From: an uncultured Ruminococcus sp.
GTDB taxonomy: Bacteria; Bacillota; Clostridia; Oscillospirales; Ruminococcaceae
Reading direction: 5' to 3'
NCBI GenBank assembly: GCA_946612185.1
Contig: CAMOEP010000105.1
Location: 1 to 7,383, forward strand
Length of the DNA: 7,383 nt
Shown here in pieces: positions 1 to 5,162 of the stretch; within the stretch, counting starts at the first letter, position 1, and each line of letters starts with the position of its first letter. The position numbers and the translations under genes were made by a program. The notes under the pieces were generated by a model. It had not been told where the DNA came from. It saw nothing but the letters and a program-made list of their open reading frames with translations, and searched no databases.

Positions 1-4
1 TTTT

Positions 5-55
5 CCCCTTAGTTTTTCCCCTTTGAAACCCCTTTCCTGAACCCCTTTTTTCCCC
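5..55. other. Tract of five CCCC runs at 10-13 bp spacing
   Basis: CCCC runs start at 5, 18, 29, 42 and 52, separated by T/A-rich spacers of 6-9 nt. The minus strand therefore carries five GGGG runs. No coding region with a ribosome binding site lies here. It may be plain low-complexity sequence, a weak G-quadruplex-prone tract on the minus strand, or the edge of something outside the window. A 5-bp hairpin (61-65 with 74-78) follows, but it has no T-tail. Confidence 0.4.
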
Positions 56-111
56 TCTTTTGCCGATTTTTACCGGCACTGTCTTCCTAAAATCCATAGG
101 TCGAAAATTTA

Positions 112-205
112 GGCAACACCGCACAGAGATTGTGGTGCAGATGCCGGAAAATATGAGGGGCAGATGTGCCGCAAAGCCGTCAGGCGGTCTTTGTGCGGTG
201 TTGCC
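112..205 (+). repeat. Palindromic MITE-like repeat, copy 1 (internally deleted, 94 bp)
   Basis: The copy begins GGCAACACCGCACA and ends with the exact inverted complement TGTGCGGTGTTGCC. It is flanked on both sides by TTTA (108-111 and 206-209), read as a 4-bp target duplication. The first 31 bp match copy 2 with one difference, and the last part matches it apart from a diverged stretch of about 15 nt. It lacks the 79 bp that correspond to 415-493 of copy 2, and the join falls at a shared GAT. It encodes no recognisable protein. It lies upstream of the promoter at 324-352, so it need not be transcribed with the peptidase gene. Confidence 0.85.
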
Positions 206-209
206 TTTA

Positions 210-323
210 TGTCCCCTTATTTCCAGGCAGTCTCCTTGCCGTCCAAATTTCCACGGCAGCCGGCAGTTTTCCTGTATGGCGGAAAGTAAATGCTGTTGCC
301 CTGGTTATTTTCCATATTATTTA
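210..323. other. Intergenic stretch with no recognised gene
   Basis: No open frame here has a plausible start and ribosome binding site. The only structure seen is a 6-bp inverted repeat, TGCCGT (237-242) with ACGGCA (253-258), around a 10-nt loop and without a T-run, so it is not a convincing terminator. The stretch becomes AT-rich just before the promoter at 324. Confidence 0.4.
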
Positions 324-352
324 TTGACAACCGGTATTAAATGTGATATACT
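324..352 (+). promoter_or_regulatory. Strong sigma-A-type promoter for the dockerin-peptidase gene
   Basis: TTGACA (324-329) and TATACT (347-352) are separated by 17 bp, and an extended -10 TGn (344-346) is present. Transcription should start near 358-360. That gives a leader of about 240 nt which contains the whole of repeat copy 2 before the start codon at 597. No other promoter of this quality is seen between here and the gene. Confidence 0.8.
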
Positions 353-383
353 GAAACAAAGGGTGATTTTAGACTCAATTTAA

Positions 384-555
384 GGCAACACCGCACAGAG
401 ATTGCGGTGCAGATACGCAGTCAGATTTTTCGGCAGATTGTGCAGAAATTTTGCAGGCATACTGACGTATGTCAAAAAATTTATGTGCAAGATGCCGGAA
501 AATATGCAAGTATATGCGCTGCAAAGCCGCCAGGCGGTCTTTGTGCGGTGTTGCC
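384..555 (+). repeat. Palindromic MITE-like repeat, copy 2 (full length, 172 bp)
   Basis: This is the longest complete copy. The 14-bp ends GGCAACACCGCACA and TGTGCGGTGTTGCC are perfect inverted complements, and TTAA flanks both sides (380-383 and 556-559). Internal inverted repeats are visible: CACCGCA/TGCGGTG near the left end (388-408), CATAC/GTATG in the middle (about 458-471), and CCGC/GCGG near the right end. The copy lies inside the transcribed leader of the peptidase gene. Its right-hand duplication runs straight into an AAGGAG ribosome-binding motif (558-563). It has an open frame in phase with the downstream gene, but no start within it has a ribosome binding site, so the element is read as non-coding. 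No transposase is present. Confidence 0.88.
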
Positions 556-580
556 TTAAGGAGTCATTTTGTATGAACCC

Positions 581-588
581 AAAGGAGG
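581..588 (+). promoter_or_regulatory. Ribosome binding site fixing the peptidase start at 597
   Basis: AAAGGAGG lies 8 nt before the ATG at 597. A second motif, AAGGAG (558-563), lies 9 nt before an in-frame ATG at 573, which would add eight residues (MNPKEVFR). The 597 start is preferred because its motif is stronger and its N-terminus is the better signal peptide, but either start is possible. Confidence 0.75.
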
Positions 589-596
589 TTTTTAGG

Positions 597-2390
597 ATGT
601 TGAAAGGTATTGTGAAACGTAGTTTGGCAGCGGTGATCGCAGCCGGAGTGCTTGTATTGGGGGCAGCGCCTGCAGTGCCTCAGAATGCAGGGTTCAGCTT
701 GGTAAAGCCAACAGTGGCGGATGCTGCGGAACTGCCATACGTTAACTGGAGGCAAACGGATAGCCGCTGGTCAAGTATAAAGCTTGGTACTACATCAGAT
801 TCTACAGTAGGACAAATCGGTTGTGCTGCAACGTCCCTGTGCTGCCTGTTGGTTGAATCCGGTGCTTGCAGCGATGACGAAAGTGTATTTAATCCCAAGA
901 TCGGCATTAACAAAATGAAAACAGCCGGCGCATTCACCAGTGGTGGTGCTATTTATTGGTCAACAGCAGCAAGTGCAAACAGCAAAAACTTCAAAGTGGC
1001 AAATGATATAACTCTTTCCGGTTCTGATGCACAAAAATTAGCAACGATCAAAAAATACTATGACCAGGGCTATTATGTACAGGTAAAAGTTGTATGCGGA
1101 AGTCAGCATTGGGTCGCTGTTCGTAGATTTTTACCAGATGGTAAATGCGAGATAATGGACACCGGCGGAACTAATCAGACATACCTGTCAGGCTATACGA
1201 TCAGTACAAGGGCTATAATTTACCAAGGTCCGAACCCGGCTGGCTGGAGATATAGTTCTTATTCCCCCGGCTCTGTATCCGGCACATATTATCTGAAAAA
1301 TAACTCTACCGGAACTTATGCTTACATGAATGGCAAAGATGCCAACGCTACAGACATAGCATTGGCAGCCAAAAAAGAAACTGATGCGTATAAAATGGTA
1401 TTTACCCCGGTGAATAAGTCCAATGCGCAGATGGGAAGCTATATCAAACCTGCTGGTGCATCAAGAGTTGTCAATCCTTATGCTGATACACCTACAGACG
1501 GAACAAATGTTAATTTGTATACCAAAAATACCGACGGCACACAGTACTGGATCTTTGATAAAGTATCCGGCGGCTATGTTATCCGCAATCATAATAATCC
1601 ACAGTTGGTTCTTACAGCCGTAAGCGGTTCTGTTAAGGTGAAAAATTACAGTTCCAGCAACAAGGCACAGATCTGGACACTGGAATCAATTGGCACAAAG
1701 GTTGAGGTTTGCTTCCATAGAAATTTAGATGATACTGACACTAATTCTGTAAAGGAAACATTTACCACTGGCGTTTCAAACCAGAAGTTTGGTTATAAGA
1801 CTGATGGTACAGGACGCTACAATACCATGAATCCTGATAATGTCGGATTCGGTGAATGGAATAAGCCCGGATATGATATGCTCGGCTGGAGCAAGGATAA
1901 GAATGCTTCCGAAAAATCCTGGAGTACATATTCAAGCGTGGTTGATTCATGGATCAATAGTAATACCCCAAGTGTTGATCTCTATGCTGTATGGAAACCG
2001 CACACCTATACGGTATCCTTTGAACCGGACGGCGGCTACGGCACAAAAGAAGTGACATTCGGCAGCACATACGGCGAACTTCCTGAGCCGAAAAAGGACG
2101 GTTGCCGCTTTGTCGGATGGCATACTATAGATGGTGAAGAGATCACTGCGGATTCAATCTATCAGATCACTGAAGATCAGACATTGTATAGCTATTGGCT
2201 TCCCTCAGAGCCAAATGGCGACTGCAATGCTGATGGTAAATTTGATGTAGCTGATATGGTATCGCTGCAAAAATGGCTATTAGCTGCACCGGATGCTCAG
2301 CTTTCCGATGGGTTTGCCGCTGATCTTTGTAATGATGGCGTACTCAACGTATATGATATTGTTACAATGAGACAGATGATGACCGAATAA
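597..2390 (+). CDS. Secreted dockerin-bearing C39-like cysteine peptidase with ricin-type and InlB-type modules
   Basis: This 597-residue protein is predicted to be exported and to act outside the cell. Residues 1-43 form a signal peptide: a basic start, a hydrophobic stretch at 10-27, and A-D-A as a likely cleavage site (A-P-A at 24-26 is an alternative). Residues 46-210 resemble the papain-like peptidase C39 family 2, with catalytic candidates Cys76 (IGCAATS), His171 (SQHWVAV) and Asp188 (IMDTGG). Residues 226-364 look like a ricin-type beta-trefoil, with QxW motifs at 316-318 and 358-360. Residues 368-468 and 471-536 resemble two Listeria-Bacteroides (InlB B) repeats, the first one expanded. 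Residues 541-596 are a type I dockerin with two calcium loops: D542/N544/D546/D550/D553 and D576/C578/D580/N584/D587. By family knowledge the dockerin should bind a cohesin on a cellulosome or cell-surface scaffoldin. The substrate is unknown; peptide cleavage is inferred from the conserved triad. Codon use is more A/T-ending than in the other three genes. Confidence 0.88.
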   Translation: MLKGIVKRSLAAVIAAGVLVLGAAPAVPQNAGFSLVKPTVADAAELPYVNWRQTDSRWSSIKLGTTSDSTVGQIGCAATSLCCLLVESGACSDDESVFNPKIGINKMKTAGAFTSGGAIYWSTAASANSKNFKVANDITLSGSDAQKLATIKKYYDQGYYVQVKVVCGSQHWVAVRRFLPDGKCEIMDTGGTNQTYLSGYTISTRAIIYQGPNPAGWRYSSYSPGSVSGTYYLKNNSTGTYAYMNGKDANATDIALAAKKETDAYKMVFTPVNKSNAQMGSYIKPAGASRVVNPYADTPTDGTNVNLYTKNTDGTQYWIFDKVSGGYVIRNHNNPQLVLTAVSGSVKVKNYSSSNKAQIWTLESIGTKVEVCFHRNLDDTDTNSVKETFTTGVSNQKFGYKTDGTGRYNTMNPDNVGFGEWNKPGYDMLGWSKDKNASEKSWSTYSSVVDSWINSNTPSVDLYAVWKPHTYTVSFEPDGGYGTKEVTFGSTYGELPEPKKDGCRFVGWHTIDGEEITADSIYQITEDQTLYSYWLPSEPNGDCNADGKFDVADMVSLQKWLLAAPDAQLSDGFAADLCNDGVLNVYDIVTMRQMMTE

Positions 2391-2397
2391 CACGTTT

Positions 2398-2426
2398 ACA
2401 GGCAGCCTTTTCTGGCTGCCTGTTTT
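2398..2426 (+). terminator. Intrinsic terminator after the peptidase gene
   Basis: A perfect 10-bp stem (2398-2407 with 2414-2423) encloses a 6-nt loop and is followed by a short T-run. It lies 7 nt after the stop codon. The T-run is short, which may explain the second hairpin just downstream. Confidence 0.82.
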
Positions 2427-2451
2427 GCACAAGTTGCAAGATAAAGACAGC

Positions 2452-2481
2452 ACCGCCGGGAAATGCTCCTGGCGGTTTTTT
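2452..2481 (+). terminator. Second, tandem intrinsic terminator
   Basis: ACCGCCGGG (2452-2460) pairs with CCTGGCGGT (2468-2476), with one G-U pair and a 7-nt loop. An uninterrupted T-run follows to 2481. It stands 25 nt after the first terminator and insulates the HD-GYP unit from readthrough. Confidence 0.85.
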
Positions 2482-2567
2482 ATATCACAATTAACCAAAA
2501 TGTAGAACTCATTTACCATATGCCGTACTATTCTGCTACAATTCACTGTTTATTCATAATTATTTTG

Positions 2568-2597
2568 TTGACTTTTACTATTAATGTGTGTTATAAT
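2568..2597 (+). promoter_or_regulatory. Sigma-A-type promoter for the HD-GYP gene
   Basis: TTGACT (2568-2573) and TATAAT (2592-2597) are separated by 18 bp in an AT-rich region. Transcription should begin around 2604, giving a leader of about 65 nt. This placement rules out the upstream in-frame ATG at 2584 as the translation start. Confidence 0.8.
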
Positions 2598-2628
2598 TTA
2601 TATTGGAATAACTTTTTTTGGCAAACAC

Positions 2629-2663
2629 CACCGCTTGATTCGGATATGCGGTGTATGGAGGGG
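2629..2663 (+). promoter_or_regulatory. Leader hairpin and ribosome binding site of the HD-GYP gene
   Basis: CACCGC (2629-2634) can pair with GCGGTG (2648-2653) around a 13-nt loop, and it ends 3 nt before the ribosome-binding motif GGAGGGG (2657-2663). GGAGG is 9 nt from the ATG at 2671, which decides that start. The ribosome binding site is well supported. A regulatory role for the 6-bp hairpin is only a possibility, and it matches no riboswitch I know. Confidence 0.6.
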
Positions 2664-2670
2664 TGAAGAT

Positions 2671-4830
2671 ATGAATGATACACATTATACGCAGGCTGAG
2701 ATGCTGACAGAGAAAAAACTCCTGCGGAAAAAGAATACCAACGCTCTGCTGTGCTGCATCGTGGGCGTGGCAATAAACCTTATCTTTTCAAATCTCGCAA
2801 AACTTTCCGGATTCCCGGTGTACCTCGATACCGTCGGAACTATCCTTTCGGCTGTGCTTGGCGGCTATCTGCCCGGTGTTATCGTCGGATTCACCACAAA
2901 CCTGCTGAAGGGCATCACCGACATCACGTCGATATACTACGGCGTACTCAACGTGATTATCGCCGTTTGTACCGCATTTTTCGCAAAAAAAGGACTGCTC
3001 AAAAAAGTCAGCGGAATACTGCTCACACTCATCATCCTGACCCTTATCGGCGGCGGTCTGGGAACTCTCCTGCCCTGGTGCATGGACGAGCTGACCTTTG
3101 ATGCCGAGTCACTGGGCGCTAAGATATACTCCACGGGGCATTTCAGTACCGATATTTCCCAGCTTATTGCAAATCTTATAACCGACTTCATGGACAAGTT
3201 CCTGACTCTGCTTTTTGTTTACATTATAAACAAAGTTATCCCCGACAATATAAAGCAAACCTTCCGCATCGCCGGCTGGAAACAGACTCCCCTTTCCGCC
3301 GAGGAGGAAAAAGCGGCAAGGAGCGCAAATTCCCGGCTTATGTCCATGCAGACTAAGATACTCCTCATGCTCACTGTGGCTATGGTCGCTGTCGCTGCTG
3401 CTGCAACAAGTATCAGCATAATGATCTACCGCAGCACCGCTATCAAGGAGCATACCCGCATGGCGCAGGGCGCTGCGAATATGGCTGCGACCATTATCGA
3501 CCCGGATAAGGTCGCTGACTATCTCGAAAACGGCAGCGACTCCCCCGGCTACAACGAAACTAAGAATATGCTCTATCGCATCAGGAGCAGTTCCCCGGAT
3601 ATAGAGTACGTCTATGTCTACAGTATCCGCAAGGACGGCTGCCATGTGGTTTTCGACCTTGATACGGACGATGTTGCCGGCGATCCCCCTGGCACTATCG
3701 TTCCTTTCGACGAAAGCTTCCTGGAACTTGTCCCCGATCTGCTGGCTGGCAAGGAGATAGAACCGATAATCACTGACGACACTTATGGCTGGCTTCTGAC
3801 CGTATATCAGCCGGTCTTTGACTCCGCCGGAAACTGCGTATGCTACGCTGCCGCTGACGTTTCAATGCACCAGATAACCGACAACGAGCGAAACTTCCTC
3901 GTCGAGGAACTGGCACTGTTTCTGGGATTTTTCATACTTATCCTGATAGTCGTATGGGAACTTGTGGAGTATAACATGGTTCTCCCGGTGAACTCAATGG
4001 CGCTTAGTGCCGACGCTTTCGCCTACAACAGCGAGGAAGCCCGTGAAGTCAGCCTGGAAAAACTCCGTTACCTGAATATCCACACCGGCGATGAGGTGGA
4101 AAACCTTTACCGTGCCTTCGTCAAGACCTCCGAGGACAGCATGAACTACGTCACCGCTATCCAGGAAAAGACCGAGACTATTTCCCGTATGCAGAATGCG
4201 CTTATCATGGTTCTTGCAGATATCGTAGAAAGCCGTGACAAGAATACCGGCGACCATATCCGCAAAACTGCGGCATATACCGCCATAATCATGAAGCATA
4301 TGCGCAAGCTGGGCATTTATACCGATCAGCTTACTGATAAGTTCGTTGCGGACGTGGTTAGTTCCGCACCTCTCCACGATATCGGAAAGATAACCATTCC
4401 TGACGCTATCCTCAACAAACCCGGCAGACTTACCGACGAGGAATTCGAGAAGATGAAGGAACACGCCATCGCCGGCAGCGAGATAATCGGCAAGACTATC
4501 AGTCTTGTCCCGGATTCCGGATACCTTAGCGAAGCCCGGAATATGGCAGAATTCCACCACGAAAAATGGAACGGCAAAGGCTACCCCCACGGTCTGAAAG
4601 GTACGGATATCCCACTTTCTGCCCGTATAATGGCTGTCGCAGATGTGTTCGACGCACTGGTATCCAAACGCAGTTACAAAGAACCCTTTACTTTCGAGAA
4701 AGCCCAGGAAATTATCCGTGAAGGCGCTGGAAGCCACTTCGACCCCCGCATCGTTGAAGCCTTTTTCGACGCAGAAGCCGAAGTAAGGGAAGTTGCCGAG
4801 AAATTCAACATGGCTGACACCCCCCTCTGA
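2671..4830 (+). CDS. Membrane HD-GYP protein, predicted cyclic-di-GMP phosphodiesterase with extracellular sensor
   Basis: This 719-residue inner-membrane signalling enzyme probably hydrolyses cyclic-di-GMP. Residues 24-190 hold about five membrane segments that resemble the substrate-binding (S) component of ECF vitamin transporters. A further membrane segment (229-252) and another (412-432) enclose an extracellular domain of about 155 residues that looks like a Cache-type sensor. A HAMP-like linker (433-495) leads to the HD-GYP domain (about 505-705). Metal and catalytic motifs are all present: H529, H569-D570 (HDIGK), H598, H629-H630 in HHEKWNGKGYP (629-639), and D658. The second motif reads HA rather than the more usual HP, but its histidine is kept. 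The gene has its own promoter and terminator and appears monocistronic. Cyclic-di-GMP hydrolysis is inferred from the intact GYP signature; the ligand sensed is unknown. The N-terminal module could be a sensor derived from a transporter rather than a working transporter. Confidence 0.9.
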   Translation: MNDTHYTQAEMLTEKKLLRKKNTNALLCCIVGVAINLIFSNLAKLSGFPVYLDTVGTILSAVLGGYLPGVIVGFTTNLLKGITDITSIYYGVLNVIIAVCTAFFAKKGLLKKVSGILLTLIILTLIGGGLGTLLPWCMDELTFDAESLGAKIYSTGHFSTDISQLIANLITDFMDKFLTLLFVYIINKVIPDNIKQTFRIAGWKQTPLSAEEEKAARSANSRLMSMQTKILLMLTVAMVAVAAAATSISIMIYRSTAIKEHTRMAQGAANMAATIIDPDKVADYLENGSDSPGYNETKNMLYRIRSSSPDIEYVYVYSIRKDGCHVVFDLDTDDVAGDPPGTIVPFDESFLELVPDLLAGKEIEPIITDDTYGWLLTVYQPVFDSAGNCVCYAAADVSMHQITDNERNFLVEELALFLGFFILILIVVWELVEYNMVLPVNSMALSADAFAYNSEEAREVSLEKLRYLNIHTGDEVENLYRAFVKTSEDSMNYVTAIQEKTETISRMQNALIMVLADIVESRDKNTGDHIRKTAAYTAIIMKHMRKLGIYTDQLTDKFVADVVSSAPLHDIGKITIPDAILNKPGRLTDEEFEKMKEHAIAGSEIIGKTISLVPDSGYLSEARNMAEFHHEKWNGKGYPHGLKGTDIPLSARIMAVADVFDALVSKRSYKEPFTFEKAQEIIREGAGSHFDPRIVEAFFDAEAEVREVAEKFNMADTPL

Positions 4831-4867
4831 CCTACGGCAAGCTTTACCAAAGAAACCCTTTTGAAAA

Positions 4868-4914
4868 ATCCCCCTGATATGACTTTACTATGCCATATCA
4901 GGGGGATATTTTTT
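4868..4914 (+). terminator. Strong intrinsic terminator after the HD-GYP gene
   Basis: A perfect 14-bp stem (4868-4881 with 4894-4907) with a run of five G-C pairs and a 12-nt loop is followed by a T-rich tail (4909-4914). It stands 37 nt after the stop codon and separates this gene from the tRNA unit. A small 5-bp inverted repeat (4947-4951 with 4956-4960) follows, with no evident role. Confidence 0.9.
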
Positions 4915-4989
4915 CAGCAAATGCCCCAAACCCTCCGCATACGCCGTTTACTGCGGTAAATTTGTTTTATGAAAGTATCGTGAAAAAAC

Positions 4990-5018
4990 TTGAAATGTAA
5001 ATTCCAGTATGTTATAAT
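4990..5018 (+). promoter_or_regulatory. Near-consensus promoter for tRNA-Ala
   Basis: TTGAAA (4990-4995) and TATAAT (5013-5018) have ideal 17-bp spacing. Transcription should start around 5024-5026, only a few bases before the first base of the mature tRNA at 5028, so the 5' leader is very short. Confidence 0.88.
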
Positions 5019-5027
5019 ATAGTCAAT

Positions 5028-5103
5028 GGGTCTGTAGCTCAGTTGGGAGAGCGCTGCGTTCGCAACGCAGAGGCCGAGGGTTCGATCCCCTTCAGATCCA
5101 CCA
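5028..5103 (+). tRNA. tRNA-Ala, anticodon CGC
   Basis: The 76-nt cloverleaf is complete. The acceptor stem GGGTCTG/CAGATCC contains the G3-U70 wobble that is the alanine identity element. The D arm is GCTC/GAGC, the anticodon arm CTGCG/CGCAG has loop TTCGCAA giving anticodon CGC (reads GCG), and the T arm is GAGGG/CCCTT with loop TTCGATC. A73 is followed by a CCA (5101-5103) encoded in the DNA. The tRNA is preceded by its own promoter, and no terminator separates it from the AI-2E family gene that starts 59 nt later. Confidence 0.97.
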
Positions 5104-5113
5104 CAAACTCTTG

Positions 5114-5147
5114 GCGGTATACCATTTACCGCATTATACCATTTTAC
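5114..5147 (+). repeat. Short inverted and direct repeats between tRNA and AI-2E gene
   Basis: GCGGTA (5114-5119) pairs with TACCGC (5127-5132) around a 7-nt loop, and GGTATACC (5116-5123) is itself palindromic. A 13-bp near-direct repeat starts at 5118 and again at 5135, offset by 17 bp. No T-run follows, so this is not a terminator. It could be a weak operator, an RNA processing signal, or chance. A poor promoter match (TTGGCG at 5111 and TATACC at 5135, spacing 18) overlaps it. Confidence 0.35.
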
Positions 5148-5162
5148 ATCAGCGAGGTTTAA

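Noticed and set aside
60..383. Open frame of 107 codons over repeat copy 1
   Set aside because: It starts with TTG without a ribosome binding site, runs through the non-coding repeat, and its end overlaps the promoter at 324-352. The repeat keeps this frame open, which likely produces spurious small hypothetical proteins elsewhere too.
112..555. CRISPR array or tandem repeat from the two nearby repeat copies
   Set aside because: Copies differ in length, have inverted ends and flanking duplications, and lack regular spacers.
402..596. N-terminal extension of the dockerin protein through repeat copy 2
   Set aside because: The frame is open, but there is no ribosome binding site at 402 and the extension would bury the signal peptide. 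The starts at 573 or 597 are far better supported.
2655..2666. Three-codon upstream frame (Met-Glu-Gly-stop) overlapping the HD-GYP ribosome binding site
   Set aside because: It has no ribosome binding site of its own and is created by the GGAGGGG motif itself; most likely chance.
2584..2670. Upstream start for the HD-GYP protein
   Set aside because: The ATG at 2584 lies between the -35 and -10 elements, upstream of the predicted transcription start, while the ATG at 2671 has a strong ribosome binding site.
2604..2670. Cyclic-di-GMP riboswitch before the HD-GYP gene
   Set aside because: The leader is only about 65 nt and shows one short hairpin; no GEMM-like architecture is visible.
3109..4737. 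Long antisense frames opposite the HD-GYP gene (178 and 247 codons)
   Set aside because: They are mirror frames of a clearly conserved domain protein, with no ribosome binding sites and no recognisable domains.
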